Shown piece after piece: positions 8,390 to 20,133 of a stretch of DNA of 64,000 nt. Source of the DNA: an uncultured Halieaceae bacterium. Lineage in GTDB: Bacteria; Pseudomonadota; Gammaproteobacteria; Pseudomonadales; Halieaceae. The translations under genes were made by a program, and so were the position numbers. How positions within the stretch are numbered: position 1 is the stretch's first letter; every line of letters starts with the position of its first letter. Where the stretch lies: positions 81,873-145,872 of the forward strand of contig CAJXNM010000001.1 in assembly GCA_913057135.1 (NCBI GenBank), written 5' to 3'. Below the pieces are notes generated by a model that worked only from the letters and a program-made list of their open reading frames with translations, searched no databases and was not told the DNA's origin.

Positions 8390-9289
8390 GTGTCAACACG
8401 TAAAAAACGGTTAAGCAAGGACTTAGATCTGCTGATTGGGGCGGTGCGATCGACCCGTCCGCAAACAGACACCCAGGCAGCACCCGGTGAGTCCGCAGGT
8501 CACGAAAGCGGCGATGGCTTAAGGCAACTTCCCCTAGAGCAATTAAAGCGTGGCAAATATCAGCCCCGTCGGGATTTCGATCCATCAGCCCTTGAAGAGC
8601 TCGCTAGCAGCATTCGCCATGAGGGTGTGATGCAACCCATCGTGGTTCGCCCTGTTAGTGGTGATCAGTTTGAAATTATTGCCGGTGAACGCCGTTGGCG
8701 CGCTGCCCAGTTGGCGGGTCTGGACCGAATTCCGGCGATTGTTCGCGATGTCAGTGATGATTCTGCCATTGCGATGGCGTTGATAGAGAATATTCAACGG
8801 GAAAATCTTAACCCTATTGAGGAGGCGCAGGCCCTGAGACGCTTGCAAGTGGAATTTGAGCTCAGCCAACAGCAGGTCGCCGAACGCGTCGGTAAATCCC
8901 GCTCAGCCATCGCCAATCTACTGCGCTTATTGTCACTGGAGCAATCGGTCAGAGAACTTGTCGAGACCAATCAACTCGATATGGGTCATGCAAAAGTGTT
9001 ACTGGCCTTGGAAGGGCCATTGCAGTTAAAAGCAGCAAAACAAGTCCTTTCCGGTGCACTTTCGGTACGTCAAACCGAGCGTCTGGTGAAACAGTTACTC
9101 GGTGCTGGCTCGTCCTCATCGAAATCCGATACCACCCTCGATCCCAATATAGCGGCACTGCAGCGCAGTTTGTCGGAGCGACTCGGTGCAGCGGTGGCGA
9201 TCAACCACGATCCGAAGGGTCGTGGCAAATTGGTCATCAGTTACACCAATTTGGATGAGCTGGATGGCATTCTCGGTCGAATACGCTAA
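8390..9289 (+). CDS. parB: Chromosome-partitioning protein ParB (Spo0J)
   Basis: ParB is a parS-binding CTPase-family protein. The 299 residues contain the N-terminal ParB/Srx domain with QPRRDFD and the nucleotide-contacting AGERRWRAA motif. A central helix-turn-helix QQQVAERVGKSRSAIANLLRLL and a C-terminal dimerisation region follow. GTG 8390 is preceded by a strong GGAGG site. The pair with parA and the nearby origin are as expected. No clear parS was recognised by eye in the window. Confidence 0.95.
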   Translation: MSTRKKRLSKDLDLLIGAVRSTRPQTDTQAAPGESAGHESGDGLRQLPLEQLKRGKYQPRRDFDPSALEELASSIRHEGVMQPIVVRPVSGDQFEIIAGERRWRAAQLAGLDRIPAIVRDVSDDSAIAMALIENIQRENLNPIEEAQALRRLQVEFELSQQQVAERVGKSRSAIANLLRLLSLEQSVRELVETNQLDMGHAKVLLALEGPLQLKAAKQVLSGALSVRQTERLVKQLLGAGSSSSKSDTTLDPNIAALQRSLSERLGAAVAINHDPKGRGKLVISYTNLDELDGILGRIR

Positions 9290-9301
9290 CGATCACGCAT
9301 G

Positions 9302-9330
9302 TTGAAGCGCGGCCCTAATTCACCTACACT
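9302..9330 (+). promoter_or_regulatory. Probable promoter of the atp operon
   Basis: TTGAAG (9302-9307) and TACACT (9325-9330) are separated by 17 bases, in the gap between parB and atpI. Each box matches four of six consensus positions. Confidence 0.4.
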
Positions 9331-9381
9331 CGCGCCCGCTTGGTTGGGGGACCTTGAGTCATACAAGCCACGTGTGTACTT

Positions 9382-9777
9382 GTGGCTACCTTCCATAGGT
9401 TTATGGTGATTACACCCTGGCGCCAATTGCGGCGGTCATTGTTGGGTGTGACCCTAGTAGGTGCATGCGCTGCTACCGTGGCGTCTGCAATAGCCAGCGC
9501 TACGTTAGGGCTGGCCATTGGCACCGATATATTGGTTGGGGCGTGTGTCGTACTCGTGCCTCAGCTTTGGTTTTACCTTCGCGGTGTAAATCGCGAGGCA
9601 GGTCAGCAGTCAGCTTGGCTGGCGCTGGGTAAATTTGCGCTCTGCGCGGCAGGTTATGGGCTATGGTTTGCGACCGTTCCCCAAGCGACCTTATTGGCCA
9701 CACTGTTGGGCACGGTTATTGCCATAGTGACGACCACCGCATCGACGGCCGTATTGGCCGCCAGAGTGAATCGATAG
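9382..9777 (+). CDS. atpI: ATP synthase protein I
   Basis: This is a small hydrophobic membrane protein encoded first in F-type ATP synthase operons and implicated in assembling the c-ring. About 131 residues form four hydrophobic segments (about 22-45, 48-68, 82-100 and 105-125). Conservation in this family is low, so the call leans on size, hydrophobicity and its place immediately before atpB. The start is GTG 9382 or ATG 9403. Confidence 0.85.
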   Translation: MATFHRFMVITPWRQLRRSLLGVTLVGACAATVASAIASATLGLAIGTDILVGACVVLVPQLWFYLRGVNREAGQQSAWLALGKFALCAAGYGLWFATVPQATLLATLLGTVIAIVTTTASTAVLAARVNR

Positions 9778-10965
<1,188 letters not shown>

Positions 10966-10970
10966 TCATC

Positions 10971-10986
10971 AGACCCTGCGCGGTCT
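10971..10986 (+). other. Intercistronic hairpin after atpE
   Basis: AGACC (10971-10975) pairs with GGTCT (10982-10986), followed by only two further T residues. It is too weak for a strong terminator and may stabilise the atpE part of the mRNA or reduce read-through. Confidence 0.3.
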
Positions 10987-11017
10987 TTAATCCAGCCACC
11001 AGACACCGGAGTTACAC

Positions 11018-11488
11018 GTGAACATTAACCTGACATTGATCGGCCAGCTGATCGCCTTTGCGGGTTTCGTCTTGTTCTGTATGCGCTATGTATGGCCACC
11101 TATTACGGGAGCCATGGCAGAGCGGCAACAGAAGATCGCGGAAGGCCTCGCGGCGGCGGATAGAGCCAGCCACGATCTTGAAATTGCGCAAAAGCAGGCC
11201 GTAGAACATATGGCTGAAGCTAAGCGAGAAGCCGCTGGTATTATCGAGGCCGCCAATAAGCGCGCGAGCCAGATGGTAGAAGAGGCAAAAGAGGCCGCTC
11301 AGGCGGAGGCAGCGCGGATCAAAGCCGCCGCCGATGCCGACATTGAGCAAGAGCGTGCCCGGGCACAAGAGCAACTCATGGCGCAGGTTAGTGCACTTGC
11401 ACTTGCTGGTGCGGAGAAGATCTTGGCCGCTGAGATTGACGCGTCTAAACACGCTGCGTTACTCAACAGTCTGACGGCGGAGTCTTAA
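11018..11488 (+). CDS. atpF: ATP synthase F0 subunit b
   Basis: This is the peripheral stalk of the ATP synthase. The 156-residue protein has an N-terminal membrane helix ([23 protein letters not shown], about residues 6-28, where PP marks the hinge). A long Ala/Glu/Lys-rich helix forms the dimer stalk. The start is GTG 11018. It lies four bases before atpH. Confidence 0.97.
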   Translation: MNINLTLIGQLIAFAGFVLFCMRYVWPPITGAMAERQQKIAEGLAAADRASHDLEIAQKQAVEHMAEAKREAAGIIEAANKRASQMVEEAKEAAQAEAARIKAAADADIEQERARAQEQLMAQVSALALAGAEKILAAEIDASKHAALLNSLTAES

Positions 11489-11491
11489 TCC

Positions 11492-12028
11492 ATGATCGAG
11501 CCGATGACATTGGCGCGCCCCTACGCCCGAGCTGTATTTGCTGTTGCGCGTGCACAAGGCAACCTTGATGCATGGCATGAGGTGCTTCAAAGCCTCGCTG
11601 CAATCAGCCGCGAGCCAAGGGTGTCGGCAATGCTGCAAGACCCCGCCCGCACCGCTGAGCATCGGGCAGAGTTAGTGGCAGGACTCGTCGACGGTAATGC
11701 CCCCGCTGGCCTCAGTAATTTTTTAAGTGTTATGGCAAGCCATCATCGCCTAGTGTTATTGCCAGAAGTGGCCCTCCAATATGCCGAGCTGAAAGCGCAG
11801 CAAGAGGCCACGGTGGAGGTAGAGGTAACGTCAGCACGGGATGTCACCGATGACGAAGCTGCGCGCTTGGCCGATGCCATTGCCCGCAAGTTGAGCCGTA
11901 CCGTAACACTAACTACCCAAACCGATCCTGCCCTCTTGGGCGGGGCAGTGATTCGTGCCGGCGATCTTGTCATCGACGGCTCAGTTCGCGGGCGGCTCAA
12001 TAAGCTGTCCGGCGCGCTGACACCTTGA
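11492..12028 (+). CDS. atpH: ATP synthase F1 subunit delta
   Basis: Delta links the peripheral stalk to the top of the F1 head. The 178 residues show the family N-terminal motif ARPYARAVF and the C-terminal signature PALLGGAVIRAGDLVIDGSVRGRL. ATG 11492 was chosen; an internal ATG at residue 5 is possible. Its place between atpF and atpA is standard. Confidence 0.96.
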   Translation: MIEPMTLARPYARAVFAVARAQGNLDAWHEVLQSLAAISREPRVSAMLQDPARTAEHRAELVAGLVDGNAPAGLSNFLSVMASHHRLVLLPEVALQYAELKAQQEATVEVEVTSARDVTDDEAARLADAIARKLSRTVTLTTQTDPALLGGAVIRAGDLVIDGSVRGRLNKLSGALTP

Positions 12029-12042
12029 TAGAGGAATAGGTC

Positions 12043-13587
12043 ATGCAGCAACTGAACCCTTCGGAAATCTCCGACATCATTCGCCAGCGCATAGAACAGC
12101 TGGATGTGAGTTCGCAGGCTACCAACGAAGGCACCGTGGTCTCTGTGACCGACGGTATTATCCGAATTCATGGCCTCACCGAAGTCCAGTACGGTGAGAT
12201 GATTGAGTTTGAAGGCGGTGTTTATGGCTTGGCACTGAACCTCGAGCGCGACTCGGTTGGTGCGGTGGTGTTGGGCGATTACAAGACCCTCGCGGAAGGC
12301 CAGAGCTGCCGCTGTACTGGGCGCATTTTGGAAGTGCCCGTTGGACCGGCGTTGCAGGGCCGCGTTGTCGATGCCCTCGGTAACCCCATCGACGGTAAAG
12401 GCGCCATCGACACCACTGAAACCGATGCGATTGAAAAAATCGCACCGGGGGTTATTGCCCGTCAGTCGGTTGATCAGCCAGTACAAATCGGGCTTAAGGC
12501 GATCGACGCCATGGTGCCGATCGGTCGCGGCCAGCGTGAGTTGATTATTGGTGACCGACAAATTGGTAAGTCGGCTATCGCCGTCGATGCCATCATCAAC
12601 CAGAAAGGTACCGGCATTAAGTGTATCTATGTGGCGATCGGTCAGAAGGCATCGTCCGTCGCTGCGGTGGTGCGCAAGCTAGAGGAACACGGCGCCATGG
12701 ACCACACGATTGTGGTTGCTGCGAACGCCGCCGATCCCGCTGCCATGCAGTTCTTGGCGCCGTTCGCTGGCTGCACCATGGGTGAGTACTACCGGGATCG
12801 CGGTGAAGATGCCCTTATCATTTATGATGATTTGTCCAAACAGGCAGTCGCTTATCGTCAGATTTCATTGCTTTTACGTCGACCCCCGGGCAGAGAGGCT
12901 TATCCAGGCGATGTTTTCTACTTGCACTCGCGTCTGCTTGAGCGTGCCGCTCGTGTAAATGCCGACTACGTAGAAAAGTTCACCAACGGCGCGGTCACCG
13001 GCAAGACCGGCTCGTTGACCGCATTGCCCGTCATTGAAACCCAGGCCGGTGACGTATCTGCTTTCGTACCGACCAACGTGATTTCGATTACCGACGGCCA
13101 GATATTCCTTGAAGCCGATATGTTCAATGCGGGTGTTCGCCCCGCTATGAACGCAGGTATCTCCGTATCGCGAGTTGGTGGTGCTGCGCAGACCAAAATC
13201 ATGAAGAAGCTGTCCGGTGGTATTCGTACTGCCCTCGCCCAGTACCGTGAATTAGCCGCATTCTCTCAGTTCGCATCCGATCTGGATGATGCTACCCGTG
13301 CTCAGTTAGATCACGGTGAGCGAGTCACGGAACTGATGAAGCAGAAGCAGTATTCACCGCAGTCAGTCGCTGAAATGGGCGTCGTGTTATACGCCGCCAA
13401 TGAAGGTTATCTGAATGATATCGACGTCAATAAGATTGGCGCGTTTGAGTCGGCATTGTTGTCGTACATGCATGCGGAGCACGGCTCGTTGATGGCTGAA
13501 ATTGTTGCGGATGGCAACTGGAATGACGATCGTGCGGCTGTGTTCAAGAGCGCCATTGAAACCTTCAAGTCCACCCAAACCTGGTAA
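12043..13587 (+). CDS. atpA: ATP synthase F1 subunit alpha
   Basis: Alpha is the non-catalytic nucleotide-binding subunit of F1. The 514-residue product shows the three-domain layout with P-loop GDRQIGKSA near residue 170. Also visible are the conserved [20 protein letters not shown] block and the arginine-finger region in [12 protein letters not shown]. The length equals the usual 513. It lies within the atp operon with short spacers. Confidence 0.98.
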   Translation: MQQLNPSEISDIIRQRIEQLDVSSQATNEGTVVSVTDGIIRIHGLTEVQYGEMIEFEGGVYGLALNLERDSVGAVVLGDYKTLAEGQSCRCTGRILEVPVGPALQGRVVDALGNPIDGKGAIDTTETDAIEKIAPGVIARQSVDQPVQIGLKAIDAMVPIGRGQRELIIGDRQIGKSAIAVDAIINQKGTGIKCIYVAIGQKASSVAAVVRKLEEHGAMDHTIVVAANAADPAAMQFLAPFAGCTMGEYYRDRGEDALIIYDDLSKQAVAYRQISLLLRRPPGREAYPGDVFYLHSRLLERAARVNADYVEKFTNGAVTGKTGSLTALPVIETQAGDVSAFVPTNVISITDGQIFLEADMFNAGVRPAMNAGISVSRVGGAAQTKIMKKLSGGIRTALAQYRELAAFSQFASDLDDATRAQLDHGERVTELMKQKQYSPQSVAEMGVVLYAANEGYLNDIDVNKIGAFESALLSYMHAEHGSLMAEIVADGNWNDDRAAVFKSAIETFKSTQTW

Positions 13588-13593
13588 TCGCTG

Positions 13594-15911
<2,318 letters not shown>

Positions 15912-15934
15912 GACCCTAGTTCGAGGCGCATACT

Positions 15935-16363
15935 ATGGCAATGACGATACACTGTGACATCGTGTCGGCTGAAGCCCAGATTTACTCGGGCTTAGTTGAG
16001 ATGGTGGTCGCTACGGGTGCTGCAGGTGAGTTGGGTGTCCGATACGGACACGCTCCCATGCTAACCAGTTTGGTCCCAGGCCCAGTTCGTATCATCGAAC
16101 AAAATGGTGAAGAGCATGTTTACTATGCTTCCGGGGGCTATCTTGATGTTCAGGGTGGCACGGTGACGGTACTCGCCGATACCGCGATTCGTGCCCACGA
16201 TGTCGACGAAGCAGCGGCTAAAGAAGCACAAAAGGCCGCCGAGGAAGCCCTCGCTAACCAAAGCGGTGAGCTGGACTATGGTCGTGCGTCCGCGCAACTG
16301 GCCGAGGCAGCCGCACAGCTTGCAACCTTGCGAAAGTTAAAAAATCGCAGCGGCCGGGGTTAA
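15935..16363 (+). CDS. atpC: ATP synthase F1 subunit epsilon
   Basis: Epsilon is the regulatory rotor subunit that can inhibit ATP hydrolysis. The 142-residue protein has an N-terminal beta-sandwich ([19 protein letters not shown]) and a C-terminal helical hairpin rich in Ala and Glu. It is the last gene of the operon and is followed by a hairpin terminator. Confidence 0.96.
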   Translation: MAMTIHCDIVSAEAQIYSGLVEMVVATGAAGELGVRYGHAPMLTSLVPGPVRIIEQNGEEHVYYASGGYLDVQGGTVTVLADTAIRAHDVDEAAAKEAQKAAEEALANQSGELDYGRASAQLAEAAAQLATLRKLKNRSGRG

Positions 16364-16383
16364 TTAACCCGGGCTGATGTAAA

Positions 16384-16406
16384 ACCGCCCTTTGGCGGTT
16401 TTTTTG
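16384..16406 (+). terminator. Rho-independent terminator of the atp operon
   Basis: ACCGCC (16384-16389) and GGCGGT (16394-16399) form a six-base-pair stem with a CTTT loop, followed by a run of seven T. It lies 20 bases after the atpC stop. Confidence 0.88.
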
Positions 16407-16502
16407 TTTTTAATTATTGTTATTTTGTTCAGCCTTACTTGACCCTAACCCCCGGGTATAAGGCATGCTGCTACGCTGAACTCGGACCTTCAGGAACGCC
16501 TT

Positions 16503-17867
16503 ATGTTAGAAGTCGTTGTACTGGCGGCCGGCCGGGGCACGCGCATGCGATCGCGCTTGCCCAAAGTGCTACACACCCTAGCAGGCCAACCGTTGCTTAC
16601 CCATGTGCTGAATACTGCACGCCAGCTTGCACCTGCTCGTTTACACGTGGTGGTGGGACATGGTGCTGATCTGGTTAAGCAAGCAGTCGCCGCCCCCGAC
16701 GTTTCCTTCCATATTCAGAGCGAGCAGTTGGGAACAGGCCACGCGGTTTTGCAAGCGCTGCCCAGTTGCGCGCCAGAATCAACGGTGTTGGTGTTGTTCG
16801 GCGATGTGCCTTTAATCGATGCAGCCCTATTGCAACAGGTGGCGGCATCTGCGAGCCACGGCCCTGTTGTGTTGGCGGCTAAACTCGAGGACCCCACCGG
16901 TTACGGGCGTATTTTGCGGAGCGCTACTGGCAATTTTAAAGCGGTTGTCGAGCAAAAAGACGCCACTGACGAGCAGCTTCGAGTGACTGAAGTGAATACC
17001 GGTGTTATTGCAGCGCCGGCGACCCGATTGAAGGACCTGTTGCATCGAGTCGGGAACGATAACCAACAGGGGGAATACTACTTACCCGATGTCTTGGCGT
17101 TGGCGGTAACCGATGGTGACCCGGTGTCGGTGGTGACGACCGACGATGCTCTCGCTATTCAAGGTATTAACGATCGTCTGCAGTTGGAACAATTAGAACG
17201 TTTATATCAGCGACGTTATGCGGAGCAATTAATGCGTGATGGCGTTGCCCTTCGGGATCGTCAACGTATTGATATTCGCGGTACATTGCGTTGCGGTCAG
17301 GATGTGGTTATCGACATTAATACGGTTATCGAGGGCGAGGTCGTATTAGACGATGGCGTCACTGTCGGCGCCCATTGTGTATTGAGGAACTGTCACATTG
17401 CCGCAGGTACGGTGGTCGATGCCTATAGTTATATCGACGGGGCAATTATCGAGGAAAATTGTCGTATTGGGCCTTTTGCACGTATCAGGCCGGGCACACA
17501 GCTGGCGTCTGGCGCTCGAATAGGCAATTTTGTTGAAACAAAAAATAGTCGTTTCGGTATCGGCAGCAAAGCCAACCATCTGGCCTACATTGGCGATAGC
17601 GACGTGGGCGATGCTTGCAATATTGGCGCAGGCACCATTACCTGTAATTACGATGGTGTTAATAAACACCGGACACAGTTAGGCGACGGCGTGTTTGTTG
17701 GCTCCAACAGCACCTTGGTTGCACCGTTGCAGCTTGCCGATGGCTGTTTCGTCGGCGCCGGCTCAACCGTCACCGACAACGCCGATGCTGAAACCTTGGT
17801 TATTGGTCGAGCCCGACAACGTGCCATCAGTGGTTGGCAGCGCCCTGTCAGTAAAAAGGATAAATAA
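16503..17867 (+). CDS. glmU: Bifunctional GlmU: glucosamine-1-phosphate acetyltransferase and GlcNAc-1-P uridyltransferase
   Basis: GlmU makes UDP-GlcNAc, the precursor of peptidoglycan and LPS. The 454-residue protein has the N-terminal pyrophosphorylase motif LAAGRGTRM (residues 7-15). A left-handed beta-helix acetyltransferase domain of hexapeptide repeats runs from about residue 250, with GNFVETKNS and NIGAGTITCNYDG. ATG 16503 follows a GGA-rich site. glmS lies two bases after its stop, so the two enzymes are probably co-transcribed. Confidence 0.97.
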   Translation: MLEVVVLAAGRGTRMRSRLPKVLHTLAGQPLLTHVLNTARQLAPARLHVVVGHGADLVKQAVAAPDVSFHIQSEQLGTGHAVLQALPSCAPESTVLVLFGDVPLIDAALLQQVAASASHGPVVLAAKLEDPTGYGRILRSATGNFKAVVEQKDATDEQLRVTEVNTGVIAAPATRLKDLLHRVGNDNQQGEYYLPDVLALAVTDGDPVSVVTTDDALAIQGINDRLQLEQLERLYQRRYAEQLMRDGVALRDRQRIDIRGTLRCGQDVVIDINTVIEGEVVLDDGVTVGAHCVLRNCHIAAGTVVDAYSYIDGAIIEENCRIGPFARIRPGTQLASGARIGNFVETKNSRFGIGSKANHLAYIGDSDVGDACNIGAGTITCNYDGVNKHRTQLGDGVFVGSNSTLVAPLQLADGCFVGAGSTVTDNADAETLVIGRARQRAISGWQRPVSKKDK

Positions 17868-17869
17868 CT

Positions 17870-19690
17870 ATGTGCGGCATTGTCGCTGGTATAGCGAAAC
17901 GAGAGATATCAGAAATCCTGCTGGAAGGACTGCGGCGGCTAGAATACCGGGGCTATGACTCGGCAGGAATGGCGTTAATTGATAACGAGGCGAACCTCCA
18001 GCTTCATAAATACAGCGGTAAAGTCGCGAACTTAGAAAATGCACAGCGTCTTGACCCGATGCAAGGCTGCATTGGTATCGCACATACCCGATGGGCTACC
18101 CACGGTGAACCCAGCGCTGTTAATGCTCACCCGCACGTTGCCAGTGGTCGCGTGGCATTGGTGCATAACGGCATCATTGAAAACTACCAGCAGCTACGTG
18201 GCCAGTTAGAGCAACAGGGGGTCGTGTTCGTTTCGGCGACCGACACTGAAGTGATCGTACACCTCATCGATCGCGCCTTGACCCCGGGCACACTGCTCAT
18301 CGACGCGTTGCGACAAGTGTTACCACTGCTCGAGGGCGCCTATGCCCTGGCGGTTATCCACAAAGATCATCCCAACGAACTGGTTTTTGCACGCAAAGGC
18401 AGCCCCCTTGTCATCGGTGTGGGTATCGGTGAAACCTTTGTAGGCTCCGATACTTTGGCGTTGCGCTCGGTGACCGACACTTTTGTGTATCTAGAAGATG
18501 GTGATGTCGGTGTCGCGACCGCCGGTCAGTACACCCTGTACGATGCGGACGGTCATGGCATTGTGCGAAATCAAGCGCGCCTCGAAGCCCATGAAGATGC
18601 CACTGGCCTTGGGGACTATGAGCATTACATGCTCAAGGAGATTCATGAGCAGCCGCATCGACTGCGTGACACTGTGGGTCCAGCACAACTTGATCCGGGT
18701 CTTTTCGGTGCGACGGCGGCGGATGTGTTCGCACGAACCCAGTCGGTGCTCATTCTGGCCTGTGGTACCAGTTACCATGCGGGCTTGGTGGCTCGCCATT
18801 GGATTGAATCGATTGCCAAAAAACCCTGCCAAGTGGAAGTTGCGTCGGAATTTCGCTATAGGGATTCTGTGCGTTTACCGGGCACCTTGGTTGTCTGTAT
18901 TTCCCAATCGGGGGAAACCGCCGATACCCTCGCCGCCTTAAACCACGCAAACGATAGTGCTGTCGTGGCGCGGCTAGCGATTTGTAATGTCGATCACAGT
19001 GCTATTGTCCGCGCCAGTGATTTGGTCTTCCTGACCCGCGCTGGGGCTGAAATCGGTGTGGCGTCCACCAAAGCCTTTACCACGCAGCTTGCGGCGTTGA
19101 TGATGCTTACCGGTTGTCTTGCCCAAGCGAGTGACGATACGGCAACCGCCAGTGACCAACTTACCGCTGCGTTGCGTGAATTGCCGGTGGCTGTAGCGGC
19201 GGTACTGGCTCAGGAAAAAGCCATTAGTCAGTTGGCAACCGGGTTTATTCAAAAGCACCATTCATTGTTTTTGGGCCGTGGTATTTACCATCCCATTGCC
19301 ATGGAAGGCGCCCTGAAACTGAAAGAAATTTCTTATATACATGCTGAGGCTTACCCCGCAGGGGAGCTTAAACACGGGCCCTTGGCGTTAGTCGATGCGG
19401 ACATGCCGGTTGTGGCGGTGGCCCCTAACGATGAACTGCTCGATAAATTGCGTTCGAACTTGGAAGAGGTGCGCGCCCGTGGCGGTGAGTTATTTGTCTT
19501 CGCCGACAAAGCGGCTGGCTTCTCTGACGGTGACGGTATTCATGTCTTACCGATGCCCCATTGCAGCGAGCTGGCGGGCCCGGTGGCTTATACCGTGGCC
19601 CTACAGATTCTGTCTTACTACGTGGCTGTCGCGAAGGGCACCGATGTCGATAAACCCCGTAACCTAGCTAAATCGGTGACGGTGGAATAA
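17870..19690 (+). CDS. glmS: Glucosamine-fructose-6-phosphate aminotransferase (isomerizing)
   Basis: GlmS catalyses the first step of amino-sugar synthesis: fructose-6-P plus glutamine gives glucosamine-6-P. The 606 residues start MCGIVAG with the catalytic Cys exposed after Met removal. The glutaminase domain contains RRLEYRGYDSAG and GIAHTRWATHG. Two SIS domains follow (CGTSYHAG, SQSGETADT), with the C-terminal DKPRNLAKSVTVE. No glmS ribozyme is expected or seen. Confidence 0.98.
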   Translation: MCGIVAGIAKREISEILLEGLRRLEYRGYDSAGMALIDNEANLQLHKYSGKVANLENAQRLDPMQGCIGIAHTRWATHGEPSAVNAHPHVASGRVALVHNGIIENYQQLRGQLEQQGVVFVSATDTEVIVHLIDRALTPGTLLIDALRQVLPLLEGAYALAVIHKDHPNELVFARKGSPLVIGVGIGETFVGSDTLALRSVTDTFVYLEDGDVGVATAGQYTLYDADGHGIVRNQARLEAHEDATGLGDYEHYMLKEIHEQPHRLRDTVGPAQLDPGLFGATAADVFARTQSVLILACGTSYHAGLVARHWIESIAKKPCQVEVASEFRYRDSVRLPGTLVVCISQSGETADTLAALNHANDSAVVARLAICNVDHSAIVRASDLVFLTRAGAEIGVASTKAFTTQLAALMMLTGCLAQASDDTATASDQLTAALRELPVAVAAVLAQEKAISQLATGFIQKHHSLFLGRGIYHPIAMEGALKLKEISYIHAEAYPAGELKHGPLALVDADMPVVAVAPNDELLDKLRSNLEEVRARGGELFVFADKAAGFSDGDGIHVLPMPHCSELAGPVAYTVALQILSYYVAVAKGTDVDKPRNLAKSVTVE

Positions 19691-19731
19691 ACCGGCACCG
19701 TGAGCCGAGCTAGAGGTGAAAAGTTGCCGTC

Positions 19732-20094
19732 TTAATTGGTGTTGGCCGCCTTGTAGGCTTGAATAGCGCTATTAAACTCGGAGGCTAACTTTTCTTCCGC
19801 AGCTACCGAGGCGTTGTAGGCATCGGTGGCCGCTTTAAAGGCAGCTGCAGCTTCCTTGTCGCCCTCTTCTGCCGTTGACTTGATATCTTCTAGCACCGCC
19901 TCAAGGCAACCGCGATAACCTTGGGCGTCAGCTTGAAAGGCTTTTACCGCCTTCTGGCCGCTGATCATAATGTCAAGGGATGCTTCAGCACCGTTGGGTA
20001 CATCCGGCACGCTGGGCTGTTTGCAGTCGTTTGCCATAACAGGGCTGCTAAAAATAAAGGCAGCGGCGGCGGTAAGAAGAGCTTTATTGGGCAT
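19732..20094 (-). CDS. Small periplasmic protein of unknown function
   Basis: I do not recognise the family. The 120-residue protein begins with a signal peptide ending near SSPVMA (residues 16-21). The mature part has two cysteines (24 and 63), which could form a disulphide. The rest is an Ala/Glu/Lys-rich, probably helical region. A GAGGA ribosome site precedes the start. It lies 39 bases after the two-SPOR gene on the same strand and is probably co-transcribed, which hints at an envelope role. Confidence 0.75.
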   Translation of the reverse strand: MPNKALLTAAAAFIFSSPVMANDCKQPSVPDVPNGAEASLDIMISGQKAVKAFQADAQGYRGCLEAVLEDIKSTAEEGDKEAAAAFKAATDAYNASVAAEEKLASEFNSAIQAYKAANTN

Positions 20095-20133
20095 GAAATC
20101 CTCGATTTATTGATGGCTTTTAATGTGCACGAG

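Noticed and set aside
11010..11025. Possible parS around CACGTG before atpF
   Set aside because: Only the central CACGTG and a few flanking bases agree with the 16-base parS consensus; the palindrome is not kept.
11743..12561. 272-codon open frame on the minus strand opposite atpH/atpA
   Set aside because: It lies fully opposite conserved atp genes, has no family features and no ribosome site; it is a coding shadow.
19691..19731. Terminator between glmS and the small periplasmic gene
   Set aside because: No stable GC stem with a T-run could be seen in the 41-base gap.
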